Assembly (NCBI RefSeq): GCF_012911565.1
Contig: NZ_JAAMPU010000102.1
Span: 1-64,000 of the forward strand
Direction: 5' to 3'
DNA from: Flavobacterium silvaticum
GTDB lineage: Bacteria; Bacteroidota; Bacteroidia; Flavobacteriales; Flavobacteriaceae
DNA length: 64,000 nucleotides
Every line of letters begins with the position of its first letter. The first letter of the stretch is position 1. Positions 45,317 through 54,796 of the stretch are shown one piece after another. The notes under the pieces are model-generated. The model was not told where the DNA came from and ran no database searches. It worked only from the letters and a program-made list of their open reading frames with translations. The translations under genes and the position numbers were made by a program.

Positions 45317-45347
45317 TTTGCCGTTAAAAAGTAACCGCTTACTTTTG
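45317..45347 (+). promoter_or_regulatory. Strong promoter of ompA
   Basis: TTTG at 45317-45320, a 19-bp spacer and exact TACTTTTG at 45340-45347, giving a leader of about 20 nt before the ATG at 45372. It is one of the best consensus matches in the window and fits an abundant envelope protein. Confidence 0.85.
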
Positions 45348-45371
45348 TCTCAATAACTTTTGTAACTAAAA

Positions 45372-46808
45372 ATGAAATCTAGTATGAAACATCTAAACAA
45401 AGTTTTTGCCGCAGTGGTGATGCTGTTTGGTTTGAGCTCCCAGGCTCAGGACAGCGATAACCCTTGGGCAATTTCATTCGGAGCTAACGCCGTGGATACA
45501 CGTGTTAGTGCGGCTTCTAAGTTTGAGGATCAGTTCTCTGAGTACTTCAATGCTAAGGACAACTGGAACATCCTTCCATCAGTATCTTACCTTAACGTTT
45601 CCCGTTACGTAGGTGCTGGCTTCGTGGTTGGTGTTACAGGATCTATCAACAAAATTGACAAATTCGTTAATCCACGTAACCAGGATCCAAGCGGAATGGG
45701 AGATTACACGGTAACTAACCCTGGAGATCTTAACTATTACGCGGCAGATCTATCTGTGAAATACAGCTTCCTTAAAATGATCGGAACTAAATGGCTTGAC
45801 CCATCTATCCACGTTGGTGGTGGTTATACTTGGTTCGGTGATGATGCTAACGGAGCTACCGTAAACGGAGGTCTTGGTTTGACTTTCTGGTTTACTGAGC
45901 AAGTTGGTCTTTCTTTCCAATCTACTTACAAACAATCTTTCGACGACAGAGCTGAAAGAGGACAGTTGGATAACCAACCTTCACACTTGCAGCATTTCGC
46001 AGGTCTTACGTTCAAATTCGGAGGTAAAGACACAGATAACGATGGAATCTATGACAAATACGATGCTTGTCCAGAGCAAGCAGGTCTTGAGAAATTCCAA
46101 GGTTGTCCTGACACTGACGGAGACGGTATTCCAGACAAAGACGATGCTTGTCCAGAGCAAGCAGGTGCTCCAGAATTCCAAGGATGTCCTGATACGGACG
46201 GAGACGGTGTAGCTGATAAAGATGATGCTTGTCCAGATGTTCCAGGTCTTAAAGAATTCCAAGGATGTCCAGATAGCGACGGTGACGGTGTTACTGACAA
46301 AGCTGACAAATGTCCTACAGTTAAAGGTCCTAAAGAAAACGGTGGTTGCCCTTGGCCAGATACTGACGGAGACGGAGTTCTTGACAAAGACGACAGATGT
46401 CCATCTGTAAAAGGAACTGTTGCTAACTTCGGTTGCCCTGAAATCACAGAAGAACAAGTTAAAAAATTGAACGATTACGCTAAAACTATCCTGTTCAACA
46501 GTGGTAAAGCGACTTTCAAAGAGCAGACACTTGCCGTTCTTGACAACATGGTGACTATCCTGAAAGAGTATCCAAATTCTAAATTCGTTCTTGAAGGTCA
46601 CACTGACAGCGATGGTAGCAACGCATTGAACCAGACATTGTCTGAAAACCGTGCAGCAGCTGTTAAAACATACTTGCAAGAGCATGGTATCCAGGAAGGT
46701 CGTTTGACTTCAGTTGGATTCGGTGAAACTAAACCAATCGCTTCTAATAAAACAGCTAAAGGTAAAGCTGAAAACAGAAGAGTTGAAGTTAAGCTTGTAA
46801 AAGAGTAA
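45372..46808 (+). CDS. OmpA-family outer-membrane protein with thrombospondin type 3 repeats
   Basis: This 478-aa protein has a signal peptide (about 1-25, ending SQAQD), an N-terminal beta-barrel (to about 215), and five calcium-binding thrombospondin type 3 repeats of the form DTDGDGxxDKDDxCP. A C-terminal OmpA peptidoglycan-binding domain follows ([42 protein letters not shown]). It should anchor the outer membrane to the wall. Codon use is skewed to GGT, GCT, CTT and TCT unlike its neighbours, as expected for a highly expressed gene. An internal ATG at 45384 is an alternative start. Confidence 0.93.
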   Translation: MKSSMKHLNKVFAAVVMLFGLSSQAQDSDNPWAISFGANAVDTRVSAASKFEDQFSEYFNAKDNWNILPSVSYLNVSRYVGAGFVVGVTGSINKIDKFVNPRNQDPSGMGDYTVTNPGDLNYYAADLSVKYSFLKMIGTKWLDPSIHVGGGYTWFGDDANGATVNGGLGLTFWFTEQVGLSFQSTYKQSFDDRAERGQLDNQPSHLQHFAGLTFKFGGKDTDNDGIYDKYDACPEQAGLEKFQGCPDTDGDGIPDKDDACPEQAGAPEFQGCPDTDGDGVADKDDACPDVPGLKEFQGCPDSDGDGVTDKADKCPTVKGPKENGGCPWPDTDGDGVLDKDDRCPSVKGTVANFGCPEITEEQVKKLNDYAKTILFNSGKATFKEQTLAVLDNMVTILKEYPNSKFVLEGHTDSDGSNALNQTLSENRAAAVKTYLQEHGIQEGRLTSVGFGETKPIASNKTAKGKAENRRVEVKLVKE

Positions 46809-46828
46809 TTATCTCTTCATAATACTAG

Positions 46829-46858
46829 AAACGCCTCGAGAAATCGGGGCGTTTTTTT
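46829..46858 (+). terminator. ompA terminator
   Basis: AAACGCCTCG at 46829-46838 pairs with CGGGGCGTTT at 46845-46854, followed by T residues that run into the -7 element of the next gene. Confidence 0.85.
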
Positions 46859-46865
46859 ATTTTTA
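46858..46865 (+). promoter_or_regulatory. Putative -7 element of the addB-like gene, fused to the ompA terminator
   Basis: TATTTTTA (7/8 match) ends 5 bp before the ATG at 46871, so the mRNA would be nearly leaderless. It overlaps the T-tract of the ompA terminator. Confidence 0.4.
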
Positions 46866-46870
46866 TACCT

Positions 46871-49636
46871 ATGCATTCAGATTCATTTTTAACACAGATA
46901 GCGGAACGCGTCCTTAAATATGACACACAAACTCTTTCGGGCCTTACTATAATACTTCCGAATAAAAGAGCGCGGGTCTTTCTGATTGAATCACTACGCC
47001 AACAGTTGGATCGCCGTATTTTTCTCCCCAAAATAATCAGTATCGACGAATTCATAACGAACCTATCTGGCCTGCGGATTATGGACAGGGTCGAACTGCT
47101 TTTTTTCTTTTATGAAATGTATGTCGATTCTACATCTGAATCAGAACTCCAGACATTTGAACAATTCTCAGGGTGGGCCAAAACTCTGGTTCAGGATTTT
47201 AATGAAATCGACAGGTATCTGTTGAATCCCGACTCGATATTCAATTACCTCGAGGCCATTACAGAAATCGAGCATTGGTCTGTGGAAGGCCCGCAACGAA
47301 CCCACTTGATTGAAAATTATCTTGTCTTCTGGAAAAAACTGCCGGTTTATTACCACGAACTGTACAGCAGGTTAAAAACACTCGGCTTGGGTTATCAGGG
47401 AATGGTATATCGGGAATCTGTTGCCAATCTGGAAATTGCAACAGAAGCTATGAAACCCAATGACCATTTTCTATTTGCCGGTTTCAATGCTTTGAATGCT
47501 GCAGAAGAACGAATCATACAACATTTTCTTGCCATTGGTTGTGCCGATGTTTTTTGGGATATCGACAAATCCATCCTTGCAGATGCCGCCCATGATGCTT
47601 CCTTGTTTTTAAGGCGATATAAAAATGTCTGGCCGTATTACTCAAACAGAACCTTCGACTGGATGTCAGACGATTTTTCAAAGCCGAAAAACATACGGAT
47701 CATCGGGACACCAAAAAGCATCGGGCAGGCCAGGGTTGCAGGTAACATCATTGAAGATCTGCATAAAAGCGGAACTATAGGCCAATCTGAAAAAGTAGCC
47801 ATAATATTAGGTGAGGAAAACCTGCTGCTTCCATTATTGCATGCGTTGCCAAACGAGGCGACGCCTTTGAACATAACCATGGGTTATCCGGCCAAGAATA
47901 CACCGCCGTTTATCCTCATCTCAAAATTGTTCCGCCTTCATTTGAATGCCATCGCCCGAAATCAGGATCAATATGTTTTCTATTATAAAGATGTACTTGA
48001 AATCCTCAATCATCCGTTCATTGAACCGTTTGTCAAAGCCAATGATTGCATAGATACTATCATCGACAGGAATTACACGTTTATTCCCCACAAGAAATTA
48101 GTATCAATGGCCGCTTCGCCTGATCCTGTCTTTTCATTGCTTTTCGATAAATGGGACAAAGGCCCGCTTGCAGTTTTACAACGGCTTTCCTCGTTGCTTA
48201 CCCAACTCAAAGAATATCTGGGGAAAGACACCAATGCCGAGCAGATTTCGCTGGCCATGTTGTATTCCTGTTATAAACTCATCAACCAGCTTATCGTTCA
48301 TTACTGTAAGGAAGGCAGAACAGAAAATCTCGAAACCCTGCGTAACATCTTTAAGGAAACCAGCGAAATGGCCGAGATTTCGTTCGAAGGCGAACCACTT
48401 GAAGGACTACAGATTATGGGTGTTCTGGAAAGCCGGTTGCTTGATTTCGACCATATTATCATCACGTCTATGAACGAAGGGAATTTTCCATCGGGCAAAG
48501 GCGGTAATTCGTTTATTCCATACGATGTCAAACGCGAAAAAGGACTGCCAACATTCAAGGAAAAAGATGCCATCTATAGTTATCACTTCTATCATTTACT
48601 GCTTCGGGCCAAGAATATTTACTTGTTGTACAATACCGAAAGCGAAGGAATCGATGCGGGTGAAAAAAGCCGTTTCCTGACCCAAATCGAAATTGAAAAG
48701 CGTCCGAAGCACAACCTGACGCACGAAATCCGTTTTGCGCCCATTCCGCTCATTGCATCGGAAATCATGGAAATCCCAAAATCCGAATCCGTAATGGAAC
48801 GTCTCAGGGAAATTGCAGAAGTAGGTTTTTCTCCATCATCGCTGACCGGTTACATCCGAAATCCAATTGATTTCTATTACCGAAAAATCCTGCGTATTCG
48901 TGAAACCGAAGAAGTCGAGGAAAGCATCGCCCTGAATACACTCGGGACAATCATTCATGCCACATTGGAAAATCTATACAAGCCTTTTTTGAATCAGTTG
49001 CTGACTACAGCAGCCATTGCAGATTGCCAGAAGCACGTCGATGCTGAGATTCTGGATCAATTCCGATTGGTCTATAAAGACGGGGAAATAAAAAAAGGAA
49101 AAAACCTGCTTGCTTTTGAAGTTGCCAAACGGCACGTGGGGAATTTTCTCAAAATGGAATTGGCCGATATCGAAAACGGAGATGAAATAATCATCAAAGA
49201 ACTCGAATTTACCTGTTCAAGAGAACTGACAGATCCGCGGCTACCGTATCCGATAAAAATAGGAGGAAACGTAGATCGTATAGAGCTTAGAAACGGCAAA
49301 TTGAGGATCGTCGATTACAAAACCGGAAAAGTCGAAGCCAAAGATATGCAGCTCGAAGATTGGACCGGATTGGCACAAGATACCAAACGCGAAAAAATAC
49401 TTCAGGTACTTGCATATGCGTTTATGTTCCGCGACCCATCACAAGGGCGTGAAATAGAAGTCGGCATCGTATCGTTCAAAAACCTCAAATCAGGATTTAT
49501 GCCTTTTACGCTTCTGAGGCCAGATGTAAAGGAAACTGTCGTGACCGATGAAATCCTCCAGTCTTATCAATCCATCCTCGTCGATTTGCTGCTTGAAATC
49601 CTGAATCCCGAAATTCCGTTCCGCGAGAAAGTTTAG
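46871..49636 (+). CDS. AddB-like PD-(D/E)XK nuclease
   Basis: This 921-aa protein has an inactive-looking helicase-like N-terminal part (TIILPNKRARVFLIESL near 20-36; later FDHIIITSMNEGNFP) and a C-terminal RecB-type nuclease with GGNVDRIELRNGKLRIVDYKTGKVE. It is probably the second subunit of an AddAB-type end-processing enzyme with the helicase at 40.9 kb. In iron-sulfur AddB proteins a Cys opens the segment that here reads YIRNPIDFYYRKIL, so the cluster seems absent. Its stop interlocks with that of the convergent hydrolase gene. Confidence 0.85.
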   Translation: MHSDSFLTQIAERVLKYDTQTLSGLTIILPNKRARVFLIESLRQQLDRRIFLPKIISIDEFITNLSGLRIMDRVELLFFFYEMYVDSTSESELQTFEQFSGWAKTLVQDFNEIDRYLLNPDSIFNYLEAITEIEHWSVEGPQRTHLIENYLVFWKKLPVYYHELYSRLKTLGLGYQGMVYRESVANLEIATEAMKPNDHFLFAGFNALNAAEERIIQHFLAIGCADVFWDIDKSILADAAHDASLFLRRYKNVWPYYSNRTFDWMSDDFSKPKNIRIIGTPKSIGQARVAGNIIEDLHKSGTIGQSEKVAIILGEENLLLPLLHALPNEATPLNITMGYPAKNTPPFILISKLFRLHLNAIARNQDQYVFYYKDVLEILNHPFIEPFVKANDCIDTIIDRNYTFIPHKKLVSMAASPDPVFSLLFDKWDKGPLAVLQRLSSLLTQLKEYLGKDTNAEQISLAMLYSCYKLINQLIVHYCKEGRTENLETLRNIFKETSEMAEISFEGEPLEGLQIMGVLESRLLDFDHIIITSMNEGNFPSGKGGNSFIPYDVKREKGLPTFKEKDAIYSYHFYHLLLRAKNIYLLYNTESEGIDAGEKSRFLTQIEIEKRPKHNLTHEIRFAPIPLIASEIMEIPKSESVMERLREIAEVGFSPSSLTGYIRNPIDFYYRKILRIRETEEVEESIALNTLGTIIHATLENLYKPFLNQLLTTAAIADCQKHVDAEILDQFRLVYKDGEIKKGKNLLAFEVAKRHVGNFLKMELADIENGDEIIIKELEFTCSRELTDPRLPYPIKIGGNVDRIELRNGKLRIVDYKTGKVEAKDMQLEDWTGLAQDTKREKILQVLAYAFMFRDPSQGREIEVGIVSFKNLKSGFMPFTLLRPDVKETVVTDEILQSYQSILVDLLLEILNPEIPFREKV

Positions 49637-50412
49637 ACAGCTGATTTTACAAGTTCCGACAGATGCCCGAGCAACGCCTCGAAATTCTCGATCGGCGACA
49701 TATGCCCGTCCGGAAACGTAATCAGTTTGACCGATGCCTCATTAGCCTGGTCGGCATTGTCATCATAGGGCAAAACCGGGTCGTTTTTTCCCAGAAACAA
49801 CCATATCGGATAAGGAGCAAAATGCAAGATCACTTCTCTGTCTTTGCGGATTTTCATGCCTTCAAGCGAAGCCACGATTCCCTGAAGCGGTGTCTTCAAG
49901 GCCTGCTGCTTCATGTGTTCGATTTCGGGGTTGAGTCGTTCGCGATTCGATTCGTTGAACAAATTCCCGACGGACAACCGGACGAAGGAAGTATAATCCA
50001 TCTTCACGGCCTTGATAGCACGGTCCCGGTTTTTCTTTCTTTCGTCACTATCGGCGCGTGATGTGGAATTGATCAGTGCGATTCCCGAAACCATTTCCGG
50101 ATAGTATTCGGCAAAAGCCAAAGCCACATAACCACCCATGGAATGTCCTGCAATCGTGGCTTTTTTTATTTTGAGGTGGGAAAGAACGTTATAGACCAAA
50201 TCTGCATTGTCTTCCATAGAATGCACATAACCTATGGCTTCCGTTTCACCATGGCCCAGCAAATCGATAGAAATGACGCGGTTCTTCTTTGAAAGTTCTT
50301 CGGCGAATGCATCCCACATGGTCCTGTTTTCAAGGAAGCCATGTAAAAAAACGACGGTTTTTCCCTTACCGACGTCACTGTAACCCACCGATGCGTTTTT
50401 GTAAACCAGCAT
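49633..50412 (-). CDS. Cytosolic alpha/beta-hydrolase
   Basis: This 259-aa protein has no signal peptide. Canonical alpha/beta-hydrolase features are oxyanion HGFLENR (24-30), nucleophile S91 in AGHSMGG, acid D211 (GKNDPVLPY) and H237 (FPDGHMSP). A lid region lies at about 120-195. Family members range from esterases to C-C bond hydrolases (MenH/BphD), so the substrate is open. It is 2 bp after the aminopeptidase P gene on the minus strand, and its TAA shares two bases with the TAG of the addB-like gene. Confidence 0.87.
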   Translation of the reverse strand: MLVYKNASVGYSDVGKGKTVVFLHGFLENRTMWDAFAEELSKKNRVISIDLLGHGETEAIGYVHSMEDNADLVYNVLSHLKIKKATIAGHSMGGYVALAFAEYYPEMVSGIALINSTSRADSDERKKNRDRAIKAVKMDYTSFVRLSVGNLFNESNRERLNPEIEHMKQQALKTPLQGIVASLEGMKIRKDREVILHFAPYPIWLFLGKNDPVLPYDDNADQANEASVKLITFPDGHMSPIENFEALLGHLSELVKSAV

Positions 50413-50414
50413 AA

Positions 50415-51707
50415 TTACGAATGCATCAACTGCTCGATTTCTTCAATTTCGATAGGAATGTTGCGCATCAGGTTGAACGGTTCGCCGCTTTCCTGAACCA
50501 CGACATTGTCTTCGAGACGGATGCCGAAACCTTCTTCCGGAATGTAGATTCCAGGTTCGACGGTAAAGACCATATTGGCTTTCATGGGTTCGTGCAACAA
50601 GCCGTAATCGTGGGTGTCTAGCCCCAAATGATGCGAAGTCCCGTGCATGAAATACTTTTTATACGCAGGCCAGTCTTTGTTTTCATTCTGTACGTCGGCT
50701 TTTGAAATCAGGCCGAGGCCGATAAGTTCCGATGTCATCAGTTTCCCGACTTCCAAATGATATTGTTTCCATAATGTTCCCGGAACAAGCATCTTTGTCG
50801 CTTCTTTCTTGACCCGAAGCACGGCATTGTATACATTGGCCTGACGCTTGGTAAATTTCCCTGAAACCGGAATGGTACGTGACAGATCACTCGAATAATT
50901 CGCATATTCGGCAGCTACATCAAGTAGGATCAAATCGCCGGCTTTACATTCTTTATTGTTTTCGACGTAATGCAGCACGTTGGCATTGTTGCCAGAAGCG
51001 ATGATTGGCCCATACGCAAAACCTTTCGAACGGTTGCGGATGAATTCATGTATCAGTTCGGCCTCGATTTCATATTCCCAGACGCCGGGCTTTACAAAAC
51101 CGAGCAATCTGCGGAAACCTTTTTCGGTAATATCACAGGCTTTTTGCATCAAAGCGATTTCTTCAGCTTCTTTGACCGAACGCAGACGCTGCAGAATCGG
51201 GTTGCTTTTCGCTACCGAATGCGCCGGATATTTTTCTTTCCACCATTTGATGAAACGATCTTCACGTGTTTCGGTTTCGACTGAAGCACGATAATGTTCG
51301 TTGGTGTTGATGTACATAGTATCGGCATACGTCATCAGTTCATAAAAAACCTTTTGGAAATCCTGGAGCCAATACACCGATTTGATTCCCGAAACCTCGA
51401 AAGCCTGTTCTTTATTGAGTTTCGCTCCGTGCCATATGGCGATATGCTCGCTGGTTTCGGTCAGGAACAATATTTCGCGTTGGTGTTCGTAAGGCGCATC
51501 TGGAAATAAAACCAGAATGCTTTCTTCCTGATCCACGCCGCTTAAATAGAAAATGTCACGGTGTTGCTGGAACGGCATGGTGCTGTCTGCAGAAATAGGG
51601 TAAATATCGTTGGAATTGAAAACCGCGATGCTGTTTGGCTTCATCTGGGCCATGAATTTTTTGCGGTTCTTTATAAAAAGGTTACTGTCTATTAAATCGT
51701 ATTTCAT
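50415..51707 (-). CDS. pepP: Xaa-Pro aminopeptidase (aminopeptidase P)
   Basis: This 430-aa dinuclear metallopeptidase removes N-terminal residues before proline. It has an N-terminal creatinase-like domain (to about 165) and a pita-bread catalytic domain. Metal ligands are visible in LLDVAAEYANYSSDLSRTI (two Asp), HGTSHHLGLDTHD (His), FTVEPGIYIPEEGFG (Glu) and IRLEDNVVV (Glu). The length matches bacterial PepP. It has no signal peptide, so it is cytosolic. It leads the hydrolase gene with a 2-bp gap; the Crp/Fnr gene lies 62 bp upstream. Confidence 0.94.
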   Translation of the reverse strand: MKYDLIDSNLFIKNRKKFMAQMKPNSIAVFNSNDIYPISADSTMPFQQHRDIFYLSGVDQEESILVLFPDAPYEHQREILFLTETSEHIAIWHGAKLNKEQAFEVSGIKSVYWLQDFQKVFYELMTYADTMYINTNEHYRASVETETREDRFIKWWKEKYPAHSVAKSNPILQRLRSVKEAEEIALMQKACDITEKGFRRLLGFVKPGVWEYEIEAELIHEFIRNRSKGFAYGPIIASGNNANVLHYVENNKECKAGDLILLDVAAEYANYSSDLSRTIPVSGKFTKRQANVYNAVLRVKKEATKMLVPGTLWKQYHLEVGKLMTSELIGLGLISKADVQNENKDWPAYKKYFMHGTSHHLGLDTHDYGLLHEPMKANMVFTVEPGIYIPEEGFGIRLEDNVVVQESGEPFNLMRNIPIEIEEIEQLMHS

Positions 51708-51769
51708 GATGCTAAGTTGATTTTTGTAAAATTAGGCATTCGCCGATTGAAGAATCAGGACATTTGGCG

Positions 51770-52318
51770 CTATTTTATGTTTTTGCGGATGCGGCTCATG
51801 TGACGCATCGAGATTCCGAGGAAAGACGATAACAGGTGCAGCGGAACCTGCTGCAATAAAACCGGTTCGGTCGAAAGCAGTTTCTGGTAGCGTTCTTCGG
51901 GTGTCAACGTAAGTAAGTCGATTCGGTAATCGTCGATTAGGCAAATCTGTTTTTGGATCAGGTCGAAATAGGCTTGTCTGAAAATAACATCCTCAGACAT
52001 CAGTTTCTCAAATGTATTCCGGTCCACATAAAGCAAATCCGTCGCAACTATCGCTTTGATGAATTTACGTGACGGAACACGATTAAGGAAACTTTCAAGA
52101 GCCGATGTAAAACTGTTGCGAAGTGCGAGATACGTTGTCTTTTCATCGCCGTTGACCTCTATGCCGTGTTGTAAAATCCCACCGACGACAAACGTAAAGT
52201 GATTGCAGGTTTCACCCTGGTCACAAAGAAGCTGGTTTTTGTCCAGATGCAGCTTTTGGAAAGGCGACCCCGGTTCCGTGATATACTGTTGAAGTGCTTT
52301 GCTTTCTCCGGGCAACAT
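51770..52318 (-). CDS. Crp/Fnr-family transcriptional regulator
   Basis: This 182-aa protein has an N-terminal cyclic-nucleotide-binding-like beta-roll (LCDQGETCNHFTFVVGGILQHG near 31-52), a dimer helix, and a short C-terminal helix-turn-helix (VPLHLLSSFLGISMRHMSRIRKNI at about 158-181). The roll lacks a clear cAMP phosphate-binding cassette, as in many Bacteroidota members, so the effector is unknown. The C-terminal domain is shorter than in Crp. It lies 21 bp downstream of the HMG-CoA synthase-family gene on the same strand. Confidence 0.82.
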   Translation of the reverse strand: MLPGESKALQQYITEPGSPFQKLHLDKNQLLCDQGETCNHFTFVVGGILQHGIEVNGDEKTTYLALRNSFTSALESFLNRVPSRKFIKAIVATDLLYVDRNTFEKLMSEDVIFRQAYFDLIQKQICLIDDYRIDLLTLTPEERYQKLLSTEPVLLQQVPLHLLSSFLGISMRHMSRIRKNIK

Positions 52319-52339
52319 GCTATCTGGTTTTGAAATACA

Positions 52340-53674
52340 TCAATCGATCCACTGATAATAACGCGCGCCTTCGAGGTTCGGTTTTTCGTGTTCTATACGG
52401 TCCAGCACCCATTCGTTCTTTGGTTCGAGTACACTATTGTGCTTCATTTTGGTATGTAAGCCTTCATATTCTTCAAACGAAATGGCGTGGCTTTTTGCAA
52501 GAGTCCCGAATAAGTCGACAGGTGAAAGCGCTGTTTTCCATTCAGATTCAATCGTGCCTTCAAAAACCTTTGATTTTGACCCGCTTCCGTAAGCGAGGAA
52601 CCCGAATTTTTGTCCCGCGATTTCGATGTTGTTATCTGAATATTCACAAATGGCCGATAAAAATCCCATGAAAATCGAGCCTGTATATAAATTCCCGATC
52701 AAAGAGGAAGCACTTTCGGCAGGTGCCAATTTATCTGAAACGAATTTTTTATAGCCTTCAGATTTCGCGATTTCTTTTACGGCTGCCGCATCCGAAGCTT
52801 CAATCCCGAATTCTTTTGCATACAATCCGGCAAGCATGCGTCTTCCCTGAAACGCATAGGGCAAATGCATGATGATGTTGAACCAGTTGTCCAATGGAAT
52901 TTTATCTGCCGAAACTTTTTTGAATGCTGCATAAGCCTCATTGGTTCTGTCGATATAACACTCGTTCGAATATTGCCCGTCAAAAACCGGTTGGTCTTTA
53001 TGGATTTCAATCTCGCCTTCGAGGTTTCCGAACCACGGATAGTTATCGTCATTCCCGGTAATCATGAATTTGGAAATGGTCCGGTACGGTTTGAAGAAAT
53101 CGAAAACGCTTTTGTGGCTCGTGGCCCAATTCGTATCGAACGAAATGATTCTTGGGTTTTGGGACAACAGGAGTGCGACCGCTCCGGCACCTTGGGTATA
53201 TTCACCCGTTGAGCCGAGGTCGTATTTGGCGATGTCGGTGGCGACGACTATGGCTTTTTTATTGGGATTCAACCGGATGAAATCGATACAATTCTGCATG
53301 GCATCAACGGCGCCTATACAGGCAAATGTAAAATCGACGGTATCGCAATGCCCGAGTGTGTTTTCACCGAATTTCTGTTCAATCAACCCTGTTATGTAAG
53401 ATCCGACCGGTTTTGAATTGTCAAGGCCACTTTCGGTCCCGATGTAAATTCTGCAAACTTGGGATAAATCTATCGCATTGTCCTTAATCAATCGTGTAAG
53501 CGCATTCGCCCCGAAAACAACCGTATCCTGATGTGCGTCGGGCAACGTCATTTTTTTGAGACCGAGCCCTTTTTCGAGTTTATCGGCTTCGATATGGCGC
53601 GCTTCGGCCAGGGTTTTTATGGGTAAATGAATTTTTGAAACGTCGAATGCAATGGCGTCGATCCCTATTTTCAT
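52340..53674 (-). CDS. Hydroxymethylglutaryl-CoA synthase family protein
   Basis: This 444-aa thiolase-fold protein starts at the ATG at 53674 (MKIGIDAIAFDVSKIHLPIK). A 121-residue upstream extension in the same frame has no family features and is rejected. Catalytic candidates are E81 (GTESGLDNSKP) and C119 (FTFACIGAVDAMQN). GEYTQGAGAVALLLSQNPRI and the C-terminal GFLAYGSGSKSKVFEG fit the family, which condenses acetyl-CoA with acetoacetyl-CoA for the mevalonate pathway. The active-site block differs from the textbook ACYGAT, so a related condensation is possible. Confidence 0.85.
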   Translation of the reverse strand: MKIGIDAIAFDVSKIHLPIKTLAEARHIEADKLEKGLGLKKMTLPDAHQDTVVFGANALTRLIKDNAIDLSQVCRIYIGTESGLDNSKPVGSYITGLIEQKFGENTLGHCDTVDFTFACIGAVDAMQNCIDFIRLNPNKKAIVVATDIAKYDLGSTGEYTQGAGAVALLLSQNPRIISFDTNWATSHKSVFDFFKPYRTISKFMITGNDDNYPWFGNLEGEIEIHKDQPVFDGQYSNECYIDRTNEAYAAFKKVSADKIPLDNWFNIIMHLPYAFQGRRMLAGLYAKEFGIEASDAAAVKEIAKSEGYKKFVSDKLAPAESASSLIGNLYTGSIFMGFLSAICEYSDNNIEIAGQKFGFLAYGSGSKSKVFEGTIESEWKTALSPVDLFGTLAKSHAISFEEYEGLHTKMKHNSVLEPKNEWVLDRIEHEKPNLEGARYYQWID

Positions 53675-53692
53675 GTTCAGATTTTGAAACCT

Positions 53693-53721
53693 TAAAAGTA
53701 CGACAGCCGCGCGGAACGCAA
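53693..53721 (-). promoter_or_regulatory. Promoter of the HMG-CoA synthase-family gene
   Basis: On the minus strand TTG (53719-53721), an 18-bp gap and TACTTTTA (53693-53700, 7/8 match), with the ATG 18 bp further on. It supports the chosen short start. Confidence 0.6.
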
Positions 53722-53825
53722 AAAGTTTCGGTTGATTTTTATGCGGATTTGTATCTGAGGTACATCCGTCCGGCAATAATTCAGCAAGAAAGAGCGTTCT
53801 TGACCCAGAACCAATTGCTGTGCGT

Positions 53826-54713
53826 ATGTCCAGATCGATCCGAATACTCCTCGTCCTTGGCTGTTTAGCTACCTTTTCACTGTTTTCGTGTGAAAGCGAT
53901 TCCGTTGGTGAATCGACAGAGCCAAGCCTGATCGTAAAATTCCGGTTCGATAAGAACCAGCAGCGGCTTAATAATTTAGGACAACCTTCAACAGTTGCGG
54001 CCGGAAACGCGGCTTTATCGCCCGATTTCCATTCCATATCGGCCCATTATTTTGAATTGGCCCAAACGGCTTATACCCAACTTGGCCAAGGTGCTGTTTT
54101 GTATCATGCACCAGAAACGAATCTGGGCGGAGCGAATGCCATTGATTTCAGCCAGGCAAAAATTGTCGGTGAAGACGAGGTTTTCCTCAGTATCCCGTTT
54201 TCACAGATAGCGGCCGGTAATTATGAATGGGTGCGGGTTTCATTGGCGTACCAGAATTACGGGATTTCCGTGCGTCAGGCTGGTGTCGATTATCCGGGTA
54301 CTTTGGCGAGTTTCGTGGGGTTCAATACGTACATCGGCTCGCATTCGATCGGCAATAATTTTTTTGATATCGAGGGGAACAGAAAGCAAGGATATTGGGC
54401 TTTTGCTTTAGATGATTACCCTTACAGCATAGATGGGCAGGCACCGGAAGGAGCCACTACAGTCCCGAATCCGTTGGCTTCGACTTCCCCGATTCCTGCA
54501 GGTTCCTGCGTGGTTACGGGACAATTTTCACAACCGCTTCAAATTACGGGAACAGAAACCCATGATGTCATTGTCACGTTGTCGCTTTCCATCAACAAAA
54601 GCTTTGAATGGCATGAAGTTACGGCCGATGGGAAATACGAACCTGCAATTGGCGAGTCTGTCGTCGATATGGGCTTGCGCGGCTTGATTCCGAGCCATGA
54701 AGTTGCGCCATAA
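53826..54713 (+). CDS. Lipoprotein of unknown function
   Basis: This protein has 295 aa from the ATG at 53826 (an in-frame GTG two codons upstream is possible). The N-terminus MSRSIRILLVLGCLATFSLFSC is a lipoprotein signal. The rest is beta-rich with no Cys-rich or catalytic motif I recognise: LIVKFRFDKNQQRLNNLGQ near 38-56, HYFELAQTAYTQLGQGAVLYHAPETN, VFLSIPFSQIAAGNYEWVRVSLAYQ, then a C-terminal VTLSLSINKSFEWHEV. It is divergent from the HMG-CoA synthase gene and precedes sdhC with its own gap. Function cannot be inferred. Confidence 0.75.
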   Translation: MSRSIRILLVLGCLATFSLFSCESDSVGESTEPSLIVKFRFDKNQQRLNNLGQPSTVAAGNAALSPDFHSISAHYFELAQTAYTQLGQGAVLYHAPETNLGGANAIDFSQAKIVGEDEVFLSIPFSQIAAGNYEWVRVSLAYQNYGISVRQAGVDYPGTLASFVGFNTYIGSHSIGNNFFDIEGNRKQGYWAFALDDYPYSIDGQAPEGATTVPNPLASTSPIPAGSCVVTGQFSQPLQITGTETHDVIVTLSLSINKSFEWHEVTADGKYEPAIGESVVDMGLRGLIPSHEVAP

Positions 54714-54764
54714 AACACTGCTGCTTTCATAGAATTTATACTCATTATAAATTATCGCGTTTGC

Positions 54765-54796
54765 TTTGCGAAGTAAGGCGTTTCGCTGTATTTTTG
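54765..54796 (+). promoter_or_regulatory. Promoter of the sdhCAB operon
   Basis: TTTG at 54765-54768, a 20-bp spacer and exact TATTTTTG at 54789-54796. The ATG at 54825 gives a leader of about 25 nt. Confidence 0.85.

Noticed and set aside
53675..54037. 121-residue upstream extension of the HMG-CoA synthase-family gene
   Set aside because: It overlaps the divergent lipoprotein gene and the likely promoter, and the family N-terminus starts at 53674.
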